The notes: generated by a model not told the origin, from the letters alone. DNA of 64,000 bases from an uncultured Tateyamaria sp. (GCF_947504105.1 NZ_CANNGP010000018.1:1-64000); one strand, 5' to 3'. Counted from the first letter of the stretch, positions 27,057 to 37,601 are shown. Program-made: numbers and translations.

Positions 27057-28394
27057 TCACAACCCCGCGTAAATCTCCGCCACTTTCTTCACTGCCTCTT
27101 CGGGCGGCAACTCTTCGCTTTCGCCGGTCCGGCGCGAGGTCAATTCAACCACGCCGTTCTTGAGGCCGCGCGGCCCGACAGTGATCCGCCAAGGCAGACC
27201 GATCAGGTCCATGGTGGCAAACTTGCCGCCCGCCCGCTCATTCCGGTCGTCATAGAGCGGCTCAAGCCCCAGTGCCGTCAGGCTGGCATATAGCGCATCA
27301 CAGGCGGCGTCCGCTTCGGCGTCGCCCTGTTTCAGGTTCACAATCCCGCAATGATAGGGCGTCACGCCTTCGGGCCAGATGATGCCGTTGTCATCATGGC
27401 TGGCTTCTATGATGGCGCCCATCAAGCGACTGACCCCGATACCGTGGCTGCCCATATGCACCGGCACTTGTTTGCCGTCCGGGCCCTGCACAACCGCGTT
27501 CATTGCTTCCGAGTACTTGGTTCCGAAGTAGAATATCTGCCCAACCTCGATCCCCCGGGCCATGCGTCGGCGCTCTTCTGGAATTTCGTTAAACAACGCC
27601 TCCTCATGGGTTTCATCCGTACGGGCGTATTTCGAGGTGAACTCCTCAAGTACAGCCTGGCATTGTTCGACGCTGTCATAGTCGATTTCGCGATCCCCGA
27701 ATGTTAGGTCGGTGACTGCGCTATCATAGAAAACTTCACTTTCGCCGGTATCTGCCAGCACAAGGAATTCGTGCGTGTAGTCACCGCCAATCGGGCCACC
27801 GTCAGCCCGCATCGGAATCGCTTGCAGCCCCATGCGTTCATAGGTTCGCAAATAGCTGACCAAATGGCGATTGTAGGCGTGAAGCGCGTCTTCCTTGGTC
27901 AGGTCGAAGTTGTAACCGTCTTTCATGAAGAACTCACGCCCGCGCATCACGCCGAAACGTGGGCGGATCTCATCCCGGAATTTCCACTGGATGTGGTAGA
28001 GCGTCAGCGGCAGGTCCTTGTAGCTGCCGATATGGCTGCGGAAGATATCCGTGATCAGCTCTTCGTTCGTGGGACCATAGAGCATGTCGCGGTCATGCCG
28101 GTCCTTGATGCGCAGCATTTCCTGACCGTAATCATCATACCGTCCGCTTTCGCGCCACAGATCCGCCGATTGCAGCGTGGGCATCAGCATGGGGATGTGA
28201 CCCGCGCGCACCTGTTCCTCGTGCACGATGTTTTCAAGCTTGCGCAGCACCTTGAAGCCTAGAGGCAGCCAGGAATAGATACCTGCGCTTGATTGCTTGA
28301 TCATGCCCGCACGCAGCATCAGGCGGTGACTGACAATCTGCGCCTCGCTGGGGTTTTCTTTTAGCACAGGCAGAAAATAACGGCTCAAACGCAT
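27057..28394 (-). CDS. proS: Prolyl-tRNA synthetase
   Basis: Class II prolyl-tRNA synthetase (445 residues) charging tRNA-Pro. Motifs: [20 protein letters not shown] near the N-terminus, [20 protein letters not shown], the motif 2 region [20 protein letters not shown], and motif 3-like [17 protein letters not shown]. The C-terminal anticodon-binding domain begins near [12 protein letters not shown]. At this length it is the compact alphaproteobacterial form without the inserted editing domain of the 570-residue enzymes. Confidence 0.96.
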   Translation of the reverse strand: MRLSRYFLPVLKENPSEAQIVSHRLMLRAGMIKQSSAGIYSWLPLGFKVLRKLENIVHEEQVRAGHIPMLMPTLQSADLWRESGRYDDYGQEMLRIKDRHDRDMLYGPTNEELITDIFRSHIGSYKDLPLTLYHIQWKFRDEIRPRFGVMRGREFFMKDGYNFDLTKEDALHAYNRHLVSYLRTYERMGLQAIPMRADGGPIGGDYTHEFLVLADTGESEVFYDSAVTDLTFGDREIDYDSVEQCQAVLEEFTSKYARTDETHEEALFNEIPEERRRMARGIEVGQIFYFGTKYSEAMNAVVQGPDGKQVPVHMGSHGIGVSRLMGAIIEASHDDNGIIWPEGVTPYHCGIVNLKQGDAEADAACDALYASLTALGLEPLYDDRNERAGGKFATMDLIGLPWRITVGPRGLKNGVVELTSRRTGESEELPPEEAVKKVAEIYAGL

Positions 28395-28587
28395 ATGCGC
28401 GCTCCCTCACAAGATTTCGACCTGATTAGGACAAAGGCGGCACACCCGCAACGGCCCCTTCGGCGTTTCGGAAAAAACCCACGGAGTGACGTCAAGGCTC
28501 ACTCGGGATCCCAGCACATCACCACCCCCCTTGAAGAAACAGGCAAAACGCCGCATCTGTTAGCACGACACTAACTACGGAACACAC

Positions 28588-29667
28588 ATGGCACTGCCCG
28601 TCCGCGAACAGTTCAAGTATTGGGGGATCGCGGCGGCGATATTCTTTCTGCTGCTCTATGCACTGGGGGATCAGTTGCTGCCGTTCTTTTTGGGTGCAGC
28701 CATCGCATATTTCCTGGACCCCGTTGCCGACTGGCTAGAGGCACATGGCTTCAGCCGGGCCGTCGCGACTGGCATTATCACAATCAGTGCCATCGTCATC
28801 TTCGTGATTTTGGCATTGCTGGTGATCCCGCAGCTGATCGAACAGGCCATCCAACTGTTCAATGCCGTACCACAACTGGCGCGCGATCTGGGCACATTCC
28901 TGACCGAGCGCTTCCCAAGCCTGTTGGACGAAAGCTCGACCGTGCGGCAGAGCCTCAATTCTCTGGGTCAAACGATCTCGGAGCGAGGGGGGCAACTGCT
29001 TGAAACCGCCCTGACGTCGGCAGCCAGCCTGATCAATATCATCGTCCTGTTTGTCATCGTGCCGGTTGTTGCGGTGTATCTGCTGCTGGACTGGGATCGG
29101 ATGATTGCCCGCGTGGACGAGTTGCTGCCGCGCGATCACGCGCCGGTCATCCGCCGCCTTGCTGGTAACGTGGACAAGACCCTTGCCGGGTTTATCCGGG
29201 GAATGGGAACCGTCTGTCTGATCCTTGGCGCCTATTATGCAATAGCGCTCATGCTGATCGGATTGCAATTCGGGCTGGTGGTTGGGTTCGTCGCTGGTTT
29301 GCTGACCTTCATTCCTTATGTCGGCGCCATTGTTGGGGGCTGTCTTGCCGTGGGCCTTGCCCTGTTCCAGTTCTGGGGCGAATGGTGGTGGATTGTCGCC
29401 GTCGCAGTTGTCTTTCAGATTGGCCAAATTGCCGAAGGAAACTTTCTGACCCCGAAACTCGTGGGTAACAGCGTGGGCCTGCATCCCGTCTGGTTAATAC
29501 TTTCCCTATCTGTTTTCGGGGCACTGTTTGGCTTTGTTGGCATGCTGGTGGCGGTCCCTATGGCAGCAGCACTTGGGGTGCTCGTCCGCTTCCTGATCGA
29601 GCAGTACCGGTACAGCCGCCTCTATACCGGCATCAGCGGTGCCGCCGAGCCGGAAGCCGAGGACTAG
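28588..29667 (+). CDS. AI-2E family transporter (PerM-like)
   Basis: A 359-residue integral membrane protein of the AI-2 exporter/PerM family. It has several N-terminal helices (IAAAIFFLLLYALGDQLLPF, FLGAAIAYFLDPVADWLEAH), a central amphipathic region (QLIEQAIQLFNAVPQLARDL) and C-terminal helices with the family motif GLLTFIPYVGAIVGGCLAVG and NFLTPKLVGNSVGLHPVW. Substrates are poorly defined; some homologues export autoinducer-2 and others exchange ions. It is the first gene of a plus-strand series with hdaA, ppk and ppx. Confidence 0.9.
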   Translation: MALPVREQFKYWGIAAAIFFLLLYALGDQLLPFFLGAAIAYFLDPVADWLEAHGFSRAVATGIITISAIVIFVILALLVIPQLIEQAIQLFNAVPQLARDLGTFLTERFPSLLDESSTVRQSLNSLGQTISERGGQLLETALTSAASLINIIVLFVIVPVVAVYLLLDWDRMIARVDELLPRDHAPVIRRLAGNVDKTLAGFIRGMGTVCLILGAYYAIALMLIGLQFGLVVGFVAGLLTFIPYVGAIVGGCLAVGLALFQFWGEWWWIVAVAVVFQIGQIAEGNFLTPKLVGNSVGLHPVWLILSLSVFGALFGFVGMLVAVPMAAALGVLVRFLIEQYRYSRLYTGISGAAEPEAED

Positions 29668-29671
29668 TCCC

Positions 29672-30355
29672 ATGGCCCAACAGCTTGGGTTTGATCTGCC
29701 GGTGCGTGTCGCGCTGGGGCGCGACGATTTCCTGGTTGCGCCATCCAATGCCGTGGCCCTTTCAATGGTCGATGCCTGGCGCCAATGGCCGCTGAACAAG
29801 CTTGTTCTGACCGGCCCGGAAGGCGCGGGCAAAACCCACCTGACCCACGTGTGGGCCACCGACAGCGGTGCACAGATCGTCGCGGCCACCGCGCTCGACA
29901 ATACAACGATCGACACTTTGTTTGACGGCCCCATAGCCGTCGAGGATGTCGACCAGATCGCGCAAGACGACAATCGGCAAACCGCCTTGTTTCATCTGCA
30001 CAACGCGCTCCAAGCGGCTGGCCACCCATTGTTGATGACTGGGCAGACTGCGCCCAATCTGTGGCGATTGTCCCTGCCCGACCTGCAAAGCCGTGTAGAT
30101 GCGGCAGGGCACGCAGCACTCGATGCCCCGGATGACAGCCTTCTTGCTGCTGTTCTTGCAAAGCTCTTTTCCGATCGTCAGCTCACACCGCGTCCCGACG
30201 TGATCCCGTATCTCGTGACGCATATGGAGCGCAGTTTTGCCGCCGCGCGGAGGATTGCAGCCGACCTTGACGCTGCCAGTCTTGCCCAAAAAAAGCCCAT
30301 TACGCGGAACCTTGCCGCTGCCTGTCTGGACAATCAGGGGGGATCCGGCGGATAA
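29672..30355 (+). CDS. hdaA: HdaA-type DnaA regulatory inactivator
   Basis: A 227-residue DnaA-like AAA+ protein. Residues 4-10 (QLGFDLP) form a beta-clamp-binding motif, as in Hda/HdaA proteins that bring DnaA-ATP to the clamp to trigger hydrolysis and stop re-initiation. Walker A is [12 protein letters not shown], the Walker B-like strand is [13 protein letters not shown], and a C-terminal helical lid ends in [18 protein letters not shown]. It lacks the DnaA DNA-binding domain, as expected. ATG 29672 gives the clamp motif the usual position. Confidence 0.88.
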   Translation: MAQQLGFDLPVRVALGRDDFLVAPSNAVALSMVDAWRQWPLNKLVLTGPEGAGKTHLTHVWATDSGAQIVAATALDNTTIDTLFDGPIAVEDVDQIAQDDNRQTALFHLHNALQAAGHPLLMTGQTAPNLWRLSLPDLQSRVDAAGHAALDAPDDSLLAAVLAKLFSDRQLTPRPDVIPYLVTHMERSFAAARRIAADLDAASLAQKKPITRNLAAACLDNQGGSGG

Positions 30356-30395
30356 GTGTCATTCAACGTTTACACCCCGTCGACATAAGCCGCGC

Positions 30396-32564
30396 ATGAC
30401 CAACGCTGATTTCCTCGGCTCGGATTTTCCCGAGCCAATTTCGCTGCCAGATCTTGATACAACCGGCCCAGGCCGGTTCTTTAACCGTGAACTCAGCTGG
30501 CTTGGGTTTAACTGGCGCGTGTTGGAAGAAGCCGAGAACCCACGCGTGCCGCTTCTGGAACGCTTGCGTTTCGTATCAATCAGTGCCGGTAACCTAGACG
30601 AATTCTATACCGTGAGGGTGGCCGGTCTGCGAGAATTGGCCATTGCGGGCAATTCCACGCCGGCGGCCGACGGGCTGACACCGGCAGAGCAATTGGTGCT
30701 CATCAACGAAAACGCCCGCCAACTCATCCTGCGGCAAACCAAGGTTCTGGCCAGCCTCAAGGCCGAAATGGAAGAGCGCGGTATTTCAATTCTCACGCGC
30801 GATGATCTGACCGAAGATGACACTGAATACCTGTCAGAGGTTTTTCTGAACCGGGTCTTTGCTGTTCTGTCCCCGCTGGCGATTGACCCTGCGCACCCGT
30901 TTCCGTTCATTCCCAATACCGGATACGCGCTGGCGCTGCAGCTTGAGCGCGCCAAGGACAAGCGCGCCTTGCAGGCTCTGCTTCCAATCCCTGGGCAAAT
31001 CGACCGTTTTATTGCCCTGCCCGGTTCAGGCCATCGGTTTCTGCCGCTTGAAGAACTGCTTGTCCTTAACATCCCAAGCCTGTTCCCCGGCTACAAATTG
31101 AAATCCCATTTCGGGTTCCGGGTGCTGCGCGACAGCGATCTAGAGGTCGAGGAGGAAGCCGAAGACCTTGTCCGTGAATTCGAAGTCGCGCTCAAACGCC
31201 GCCGCCGGGGCGAGGTTGTCCGCCTGACCCATTCCGCAGGCGCACCCAAAGCCCTCAAGGCGGTCATCATGGGAGAACTGGGCGTCAGCGATGCCGAGGT
31301 GATTGAGGTCGAGGGTATGCTGGGCATGTCCGACCTCAGCGAACTGGTACTTGATGATCGCCCCGATCTGCTTTGGCCGTCGTTTACCCCTCGGGTGCCT
31401 GAACGGGTCACGGACTTCGAAGGTGATATGCTGACGGCGATCCGGCAAAAGGACATGCTGCTGCATCACCCATACGAAACCTTCGACATGGTGGTGCGTT
31501 TCCTGCAGCAAGCAGCGCGTGACCCGAATGTGGTGGCGATCAAGCAGACGCTCTACCGTACATCCAAGAATTCGCCCATCGTCGAAGCACTTTGCGAGGC
31601 GGCCGAAGACGGTAAATCCGTTACCGCACTGGTGGAACTGAAAGCCCGGTTCGACGAAGCCGCCAATATCCGTCAATCCCGCCGCTTGGAGCGCGCAGGC
31701 GCCCACGTGGTTTACGGATTTCTCGACCTCAAAACCCATGCCAAGATCAGCACAGTCGTCCGGCGCGAAGGCAAGGAACTGGTTACCTATACCCACTACG
31801 GCACCGGCAACTATCACCCGATCACGGCGCGTATCTACACTGACCTGTCACTGTTTACGTGCGATGCCAAGCTGGGGCGCGATGCGACAAAGGTATTCAA
31901 CTATCTCAGCGGTTATGCCCCGCCAGAAGGCCTGGACAACCTCGCCATTTCGCCCACTACCTTGAAGCCGCGCCTACTGGACATGATCGCCGCCGAAGCC
32001 GATTACGCACGGGCGGGCAAACCTGCAGAAATCTGGGCCAAGATGAATTCGTTGATCGACAGCGAGGTGATCGACGCGCTTTACGCCGCCAGCCAGGCCG
32101 GTGTGAAGATCAGCCTCGTCATCCGCGGTATCTGCGGACTGCGGCCCGGCATCCAGGGGTTCTCCGAAAACATCCGGGTCAAGTCGATCGTGGGTCGCTT
32201 CCTCGAACACAGTCGCATCGTCTGTTTTGGCAACGGTCACGGCCTGCCGTCAAAAAAGGCACGGGTTTTCATCTCGTCTGCGGACTGGATGGGGCGCAAC
32301 CTGAACCGGCGCGTCGAAACCCTCGTCGAGATCGAAAACAATACGGTCAAGGCACAGATCGTGAGCCAGGTCATGGCGGCGAACCTTGCGGACGTGGCGC
32401 AAAGCTGGGTCATGGCACCCGATGGTACATGTACACGACCGGAATTGCCCGCAGGCACGTTCGCGTTCAACTGCCACAGGTTCTTTATGGAAAACCCGTC
32501 CCTTTCGGGTCGTGGATCAGCAGGTGCTGCAGACGTGCCCAAACTGACCCACACCGAAGACTGA
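30396..32564 (+). CDS. ppk: Polyphosphate kinase 1
   Basis: Ppk1 (722 residues), which polymerises ATP gamma-phosphate into polyphosphate reversibly. The N-terminal domain begins with [20 protein letters not shown]. The catalytic phospholipase-D-like core contains the phosphorylated-His region [20 protein letters not shown] and [16 protein letters not shown]; the second core has [19 protein letters not shown] and [23 protein letters not shown] 30396 is supported by the downstream family N-terminus; upstream sequence in this frame overlaps hdaA and is not family-like. Confidence 0.95.
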   Translation: MTNADFLGSDFPEPISLPDLDTTGPGRFFNRELSWLGFNWRVLEEAENPRVPLLERLRFVSISAGNLDEFYTVRVAGLRELAIAGNSTPAADGLTPAEQLVLINENARQLILRQTKVLASLKAEMEERGISILTRDDLTEDDTEYLSEVFLNRVFAVLSPLAIDPAHPFPFIPNTGYALALQLERAKDKRALQALLPIPGQIDRFIALPGSGHRFLPLEELLVLNIPSLFPGYKLKSHFGFRVLRDSDLEVEEEAEDLVREFEVALKRRRRGEVVRLTHSAGAPKALKAVIMGELGVSDAEVIEVEGMLGMSDLSELVLDDRPDLLWPSFTPRVPERVTDFEGDMLTAIRQKDMLLHHPYETFDMVVRFLQQAARDPNVVAIKQTLYRTSKNSPIVEALCEAAEDGKSVTALVELKARFDEAANIRQSRRLERAGAHVVYGFLDLKTHAKISTVVRREGKELVTYTHYGTGNYHPITARIYTDLSLFTCDAKLGRDATKVFNYLSGYAPPEGLDNLAISPTTLKPRLLDMIAAEADYARAGKPAEIWAKMNSLIDSEVIDALYAASQAGVKISLVIRGICGLRPGIQGFSENIRVKSIVGRFLEHSRIVCFGNGHGLPSKKARVFISSADWMGRNLNRRVETLVEIENNTVKAQIVSQVMAANLADVAQSWVMAPDGTCTRPELPAGTFAFNCHRFFMENPSLSGRGSAGAADVPKLTHTED

Positions 32565-32575
32565 AGCAGCGTAGG

Positions 32576-32630
32576 GGTCGGTGGGTGGGCGCCTTTCGGC
32601 ATATGCCGAAACAGAGCCACCCAGCCGACC
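32576..32630. repeat. Large inverted repeat between ppk and ppx
   Basis: An outer stem of GGTCGG plus TGGGTGG pairs with CCACCC(A)GCCGACC with one bulged base, enclosing a perfect 18-base palindrome (TTTCGGCATATGCCGAAA, 32594-32611). No T-run follows. It could be an mRNA processing or attenuation element in a ppk-ppx transcript, or a mobile repeat: part of it (GGTGGGTGGGCG...GCCGAAA) recurs at 53938-53965. Confidence 0.75.
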
Positions 32631-32695
32631 ACATCATTGACCCACGCGACAGGCTGGTCCATCAACAAGCATAAACAGGTACCACGGGGGGGGCC

Positions 32696-34246
32696 ATGAA
32701 CGTTTCTGTATCGCCAGAGTCAGGCGACGGCGGCCTGTTTGGGCGCCCTCTGTTTGATGACCCGTCAGCGCGCGCGCTGTCGCGCGTGGGTGTGGTCGAT
32801 GTGGGATCAAACTCTGTCCGACTTGTGGTTTTTGATGGGGCTGCCCGCTCGCCCGCTTACTTCTACAATGAAAAAATCATGTGCGCCTTGGGCGCTGGCA
32901 TGTCCGACACCGGGCACCTGAATCCGCAAGGCAGGGTGCGCGCGCTCGAAGCTCTCAGACGCTTCCAACGCCTTGCCGAAGGCATGGGGCTGTCCGATCT
33001 GTCCGTCGTCGCAACAGCGGCAGTTCGGGACGCCACCGACGGACCCGATTTCTGCGCGGACGTTCTGCGCGAAACCGGGCTTTATGTAAGCGTCATTGAC
33101 GGGCGCGAGGAAGCGCGGCTCTCGGCGCAGGGTGTGCTGCTGGGATGGCCGGGTTCCTATGGTCTTGTCTGTGACATTGGCGGCTCTTCCATGGAATTGG
33201 CCGAAATCTCGGACGGTATCGTGGGCAGGCGCGTCACCTCTGACCTTGGACCATTGAAACTGCAAACGGTCAAAGGCGGCAAGAAAGGGCGGCGTAACCA
33301 TATCAAGGCCGTCATTGAACGCCTGCAATCAGAAATGGGTCCGCAACGGGATCGCCTGTTTCTGGTGGGAGGCTCATGGCGCGCGATTGCGCGGGTGGAT
33401 ATGCATCGGCGCGGCTATCCGTTGAACGTCCTTCACGAATACCGGATGTCACCGCAATCGGTGCAGCGCACCGCGAAGTACATCAAGGAACACGACGACC
33501 ACGACGCGTTGCGGGGTGAATGTGGCATCTCTTCCGCACGGATGACGCTTGTGCCGCTGGCCGTCGAGGTCCTTGCCCGGTTGGTCAAGACTTTCCGCCC
33601 GAAGGATATCGCCGTTTCTAGCTACGGCATCCGCGAGGGGATGCTGTATGAACAGATGCCTCAACGCCTGCGCGACCGTGACCCTTTGATCGAAGCGTGC
33701 CGCTTTGCCGAGGCCAAGGACGCGCGCATGCCCGGTTTTGGCAAGCTGCTCAACCAGTTCATCGAACCCATTTTCAAATCCGCGCCGCTGGCCCGCAAGC
33801 GGCTGATCAAGGCGGCCTGCCTTTTGCACGACGTCAGTTGGCGGGCGCACCCGGACTACCGAGCCGAGGTTTGCTTTGACAATGCCACACGCGCCAATCT
33901 TGGCGGGCTCAAACATTCCGAACGCATCTTTCTAGGTCTCGCCCTGCTCCACCGCTACACCAACAAACGCGAAGGCACCCATTTCGAAGAGCTTTATGAT
34001 CTGATCGACGAAAAGATGCAGCGTGACGCAGAAATTCTGGGCAAGGCGATGCGCTTCGGCGCGATGCTGTGGATGGAAAAAGACGCCGAGCGGGGCGAGT
34101 TTCGGTGGTTTCCCAAGAAACGCGAGTTGGAACTGCACCTGTCTCCTGACGCCATGCCCCTGTTTGGTGAGGTAGCCGAGGCGCGGTTGAATTCACTTGC
34201 CTCGTCTTTGAATGCCAGTGTTACCGTAAAGAAGCGGCGGCACTAG
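32696..34246 (+). CDS. ppx: Exopolyphosphatase / GppA-family phosphatase
   Basis: Ppx/GppA protein (516 residues) that releases phosphate from polyphosphate or pppGpp. The actin-like ATPase phosphate-1 motif is VVDVGSNSVRLVVFDG near 33-48 and phosphate-2 is LVCDIGGSSMELAEISDG. ATAAVRDATDGPDFC, IDGREEARLSAQGV and LVGGSWRAIARVDM are also typical. The C-terminal HD-like helical region includes CLLHDVSWRAHPDYRAE. It lies downstream of ppk, as is usual in this order. The stop shares bases with the opposing stop of the next gene (CTAG). Confidence 0.93.
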   Translation: MNVSVSPESGDGGLFGRPLFDDPSARALSRVGVVDVGSNSVRLVVFDGAARSPAYFYNEKIMCALGAGMSDTGHLNPQGRVRALEALRRFQRLAEGMGLSDLSVVATAAVRDATDGPDFCADVLRETGLYVSVIDGREEARLSAQGVLLGWPGSYGLVCDIGGSSMELAEISDGIVGRRVTSDLGPLKLQTVKGGKKGRRNHIKAVIERLQSEMGPQRDRLFLVGGSWRAIARVDMHRRGYPLNVLHEYRMSPQSVQRTAKYIKEHDDHDALRGECGISSARMTLVPLAVEVLARLVKTFRPKDIAVSSYGIREGMLYEQMPQRLRDRDPLIEACRFAEAKDARMPGFGKLLNQFIEPIFKSAPLARKRLIKAACLLHDVSWRAHPDYRAEVCFDNATRANLGGLKHSERIFLGLALLHRYTNKREGTHFEELYDLIDEKMQRDAEILGKAMRFGAMLWMEKDAERGEFRWFPKKRELELHLSPDAMPLFGEVAEARLNSLASSLNASVTVKKRRH

Positions 34247-34617
34247 ATATCGATCTGGGCATCGGGGTCCGTTTCAATCTCTGGTCCCTGCGGCGCTTTA
34301 CGACGGATGATAATATCCCCGTTTTCAAGCATCTCGGGCGGGTGATAAACGCTCCAATCCTCGACCTCTTCAAGAAGATCGCGCAAAGCGGGTCCCATCT
34401 GGGCCGTGAAGTCACGCAAGGCAGGACCAAACTCCTCCGCCATATCCTGCAGCCCGTCCATCGCAGGCTCCATCTCGCGCATCAGCCCTTCCATCAGCAT
34501 CTGTGCGCCGCGTTCCATCAAGGATAGACTGCGATCTTCATCTGTTTGCTGTGCAGCGACGGGGGCCGCCAACGCAATCAGGCAAAGGGCAACAGCAATC
34601 TGTTTCATGAGCCTCAT
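34243..34617 (-). CDS. Small exported protein, unknown function
   Basis: A 124-residue protein with a signal peptide (MKQIAVALCLIALAAPVAAQ) and an amphipathic, Met-rich helical middle (MERGAQMLMEGLMREMEPAM, ALRDFTAQMGPALRDLLEEV). An acidic tail ends DPDAQIDI. Similar roseobacter proteins are sometimes labelled AAA+ ATPase, but no nucleotide motif is visible. The start could be ATG 34615-34617 or 34606-34608. It lies 7 bases after the endonuclease-like gene. Confidence 0.75.
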   Translation of the reverse strand: MRLMKQIAVALCLIALAAPVAAQQTDEDRSLSLMERGAQMLMEGLMREMEPAMDGLQDMAEEFGPALRDFTAQMGPALRDLLEEVEDWSVYHPPEMLENGDIIIRRKAPQGPEIETDPDAQIDI

Positions 34618-34624
34618 ATGGGGA

Positions 34625-35626
34625 TTATAGCACGATATCCAAGCTGACGGGGAAATGGTCAGACGCGATGACAAGGGCATCGCGCAGCGCAGGCTGCGCC
34701 CAACAGGCCGGGTCGTCAAGTGGGTGCCAGATGCGCCAAACCGGTGTCCGCGCGGCAAGATCAGGCGATACCATGATATAGTCCAGCAGCGCCTGCAAAA
34801 ATCGCTTTTCGGGCCTGATCCAGAAGCGCGCCGTTGTTGGCGTGGCGCCTAAACGACGCTGCAAAGCCTGGCGAGCATGCGGATCAAATAGAGCTGTTTC
34901 GCCCTCGCCCATGATGATTTCGACCGATGAGCGGCCAAACAGGTTCTCGTACTCATCCAAGCCCGGACCGTCGTTCAGATCACCCATCAAGACCACCTGA
35001 TGTCCGTCCTCCAACAACCCATCAATTCGCGCGCGCAACCAGATTGCTTGCGCCAGCTGTTTGCGCCTGTTGGCAATCGAGATGCGCATGACCTCATCCC
35101 GGTTGTTTGCACCGTGCGGGGCTTTGGATTTCAGGTGCGCACCGATCATGCGCAGCGACAAACCTTGCGCCGTTTCGACCTCAAGTTCGAGCGGGGGTTT
35201 GGAGAACACCACCTCATCCTGTGTCGCATCGATATCCAGATCGATCTTGAAACGCCCGTCGAACCGCGGCGCATCCTGATGGATCAAGGGGTCATGAAGA
35301 ACTGTGAGTTTGTCAGGGTCATACAGCAACGCAATCTCTTGCTGCGTGTCGTTCGAAAAGCCGATGACAGCGCGGCGCGCGCGCAAGTCGGCAAAGCGGG
35401 CAAATGCTTCGAGTGCTTTGACCGTGTCCCTGTTTCGGCTGTTGTCCGGCGCCTCAATGACCATGACCGCATCCGCATCAAGGGTCTGGAACACAGTGCG
35501 TAGAGCGTTCGTCTGGGCCGCCCGGGTCACGTCATAGCGCGACGACCAACCGTTGTCGTTCAGAAGCTCGCCATCCTCGTCGAACAGGCTGTTCATCCAC
35601 TCGATATTGTAAGTAACAAAGCGCAT
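34625..35626 (-). CDS. Endonuclease/exonuclease/phosphatase-family protein
   Basis: A 333-residue protein of the EEP (DNase I/AP endonuclease-like) fold. Landmarks: MRFVTYNIEWMNSLFD with the conserved Asn and Glu, MVIEAPDNSRN in the E position, RMIGAHLKSKAP, VVLMGDLNDGPGLDEYENLF with the catalytic Asp/Asn, and the terminal SDHFPVSLDI containing the catalytic Asp-His pair. The substrate may be DNA or a phosphoester. The start shares a base with the stop of the upstream TerB/J-domain gene (TGATG). Confidence 0.85.
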   Translation of the reverse strand: MRFVTYNIEWMNSLFDEDGELLNDNGWSSRYDVTRAAQTNALRTVFQTLDADAVMVIEAPDNSRNRDTVKALEAFARFADLRARRAVIGFSNDTQQEIALLYDPDKLTVLHDPLIHQDAPRFDGRFKIDLDIDATQDEVVFSKPPLELEVETAQGLSLRMIGAHLKSKAPHGANNRDEVMRISIANRRKQLAQAIWLRARIDGLLEDGHQVVLMGDLNDGPGLDEYENLFGRSSVEIIMGEGETALFDPHARQALQRRLGATPTTARFWIRPEKRFLQALLDYIMVSPDLAARTPVWRIWHPLDDPACWAQPALRDALVIASDHFPVSLDIVL

Positions 35627-36306
35627 CAATCGCGGCTGCCCAGGATCTCTTCCCACGCGCGGTTGATGTCCATCATGCGCTTTTCGGCCAGACGCACCGC
35701 CTCTTCGGGGACCCCGCGGGCCATCATGGCGTCTGGGTGGTTTTCGCGGACCAACTTGCGCCATGCCTTGCGGATATCATCAATTGACCAAGCAGGATCG
35801 ACCCCAAGGACAGAATAGGGATCAGGCGTTGCATCCGGTACAAACCGCGCCCGCAGCGCGCGAAAGTCAGAGTCCGAAATGTTAAAGATGTGCGCCACTT
35901 CTTCCAGAAACGCATCTTCGTTCGGATGATAGAACCCGTCGGCCATGGCGATGTGAAACAGACCTTCGATCAGGTCAGTCAGCGTTTCCGGCTGGCTTGA
36001 GAACATCGCATGGATGCGCGTGGCATAGTCTTCGAACCCGGCCACGTCCTGCCGGGCAAGGTTGAACACCTTGGCAGCCCCCGCTTCGTCCTTGTCAGCG
36101 ATGTGGAACACTTCGCGAAAGGCAGTGACCTCGTCCCGCGTCACCTGACCGTCCGCCTTGGCCATCTTTGCACCAAGCGCAATCACGGCAATGGCAAAGG
36201 CCACGCTGCGTTCGGGTGGCGCGCGCAGCTTGTCAAAAACCTCCGCCAGACCTTCGCCTGCGGTCAGCGCTGCCAGCGCGTCTGATATGCGAGCCCATAG
36301 AGACAT
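35626..36306 (-). CDS. TerB plus J-domain co-chaperone (DjlA-like)
   Basis: A 226-residue protein with an N-terminal TerB-like helical domain (about residues 30-150: FAIAVIALGAKMAKADGQVT, EGLFHIAMADGFYHPNEDAF) and a C-terminal J domain (about 160-226) containing the Hsp70-stimulating HPD motif in LVRENHPDAMMARGVPEEAV. This resembles DjlA without its membrane anchor. It probably works with DnaK. It overlaps the next gene by one base. Confidence 0.9.
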   Translation of the reverse strand: MSLWARISDALAALTAGEGLAEVFDKLRAPPERSVAFAIAVIALGAKMAKADGQVTRDEVTAFREVFHIADKDEAGAAKVFNLARQDVAGFEDYATRIHAMFSSQPETLTDLIEGLFHIAMADGFYHPNEDAFLEEVAHIFNISDSDFRALRARFVPDATPDPYSVLGVDPAWSIDDIRKAWRKLVRENHPDAMMARGVPEEAVRLAEKRMMDINRAWEEILGSRD

Positions 36307-36315
36307 TGGGCGAGC

Positions 36316-36819
36316 CTATACCCTATCCTGCGGCTTGGCGCTGGCACTCACGGTCGCACCCAGTTGCTTTTGCATCAGGATCAAATCCAGCCAGATACCG
36401 CCCTTGCGGCCGACCTCGGGCATTCTGGCAACCGTGTCGTATCCCATGGCTTTGTGGAATGCGACGGCCGCCGGGTTTACGCTGCTGATCGCAGCCACCG
36501 TCACATGATGACCAGCATCGCGCGCGCGGCCTTCCAAGGCCGACAGCAATGCCCTGCCCCATCCCTTGCCACGTGTGTGCTTTGCCAAAAAGACGGTATG
36601 TTCAACCGTTGCTGCGTATCCGGGACCACCGCGAAACTCACCATAGGTGGCAAATCCGTCCTTCTCCGGCAGCACCAGCACCACGCGATCTCGGATCATG
36701 GCTTCGATCTCGGCCACGGTTTTCAGTGTGGTGGTGAACGTGATGTGCGTGTGCGCAATCACGTCATTCCAGATGTCCGTGATCCAGCGTGCATCGTCTG
36801 GTGTTGCATCTCGGATCAC
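36316..36819 (-). CDS. GNAT-family N-acetyltransferase
   Basis: A 167-residue GNAT acetyltransferase close to the phosphinothricin/methionine-sulfoximine type. It opens with MIRDATPDDARWITDIWNDV and has the acetyl-CoA pyrophosphate loop in HTRGKGWGRALLSALEGRAR (R-G-K-G-W-G), followed by ISSVNPAAVAFHKAMGY. The acceptor is likely a small amine or amino-acid analogue. The start overlaps the VOC gene stop by 4 bases. Confidence 0.88.
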   Translation of the reverse strand: MIRDATPDDARWITDIWNDVIAHTHITFTTTLKTVAEIEAMIRDRVVLVLPEKDGFATYGEFRGGPGYAATVEHTVFLAKHTRGKGWGRALLSALEGRARDAGHHVTVAAISSVNPAAVAFHKAMGYDTVARMPEVGRKGGIWLDLILMQKQLGATVSASAKPQDRV

Positions 36820-37424
36820 AGCGAACGTGGCCCATTCGGCGTATCAAAGGCTGCATGCAAAGCAACCGGTCCAACCTCTACCGCAACCCGATCATCGCTC
36901 AGGTGCCGGGCAAGCGCAGCTGCCAAAGCTTCACCATTAGGATGCACCAATGTGAACCGGCGCAGACGCACACCCGTTGGTTTCAGGTTGGCGGCGGGAT
37001 GTACGCCCTCGGGCCATTCGATCAGGGCAGGCCACAGATTGTCGAATGGGGTTGTGCCATCCGCCGACACCGCCATGCGCCACGAGAGTGCGTCGCGGCT
37101 GACCGACACCGGCGCCCCTGCCCCGTCCGGCATGTCGGCAAGGGCCGCGTCCATATCCGGAACGGCGCAGGCCCAATTGGACAGGCCGGCATCACCCGCA
37201 TACCGGTCCAGATCATACCACCGTGGACGGGTGGGTGCAGGCACCGCCGGGTTCGGCGCGATGGCTTCAAGATAGAGCCCATCTTCCAGCCCCATCAGCG
37301 CGTTGTGCGTCTGAAACACCGCATGCGCACCGCCGGGCTGCATGAAAACACCCAGCGCATCCTGCACATGGGCGCGCGCGGCGCACAGATCGGTTGATCC
37401 GACAACAAGATGGTCAAACAGCAT
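36816..37424 (-). CDS. VOC-family glyoxalase-like protein
   Basis: A 202-residue protein with a glyoxalase-like VOC domain: MLFDHLVVGSTDLCAARAHV with a possible metal-binding His, ALMGLEDGLYLEAIAPNP with a Glu position, and the second half RLRRFTLVHPNGEALAAALA. It is longer than, and different from, methylmalonyl-CoA epimerase, so its nearness to the mutase gene is not evidence for that role. ATG 37422-37424 begins the domain. Confidence 0.8.
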   Translation of the reverse strand: MLFDHLVVGSTDLCAARAHVQDALGVFMQPGGAHAVFQTHNALMGLEDGLYLEAIAPNPAVPAPTRPRWYDLDRYAGDAGLSNWACAVPDMDAALADMPDGAGAPVSVSRDALSWRMAVSADGTTPFDNLWPALIEWPEGVHPAANLKPTGVRLRRFTLVHPNGEALAAALARHLSDDRVAVEVGPVALHAAFDTPNGPRSL

Positions 37425-37601
37425 CCGGGCCTCCTGCTCCGCATTGGCGGACCGCATATCGGGTTCCAAGAGTCGATGTATCGCAGCCCTGGAAACGGAA
37501 ATGAAGAGGCTTCGCTGTTCGGTGGTGGACGGCATACATATGCCTCGAACAATCCGCCCGGTGCCGAGGTTATCAGCGCCCGCTCAGAAAACAGAAGCAA
37601 T

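Noticed and set aside
36816-37424. Reading the VOC protein next to the mutase as methylmalonyl-CoA epimerase
   Set aside because: It is much longer than the epimerase and lacks its motifs; better viewed as a general glyoxalase-like protein.
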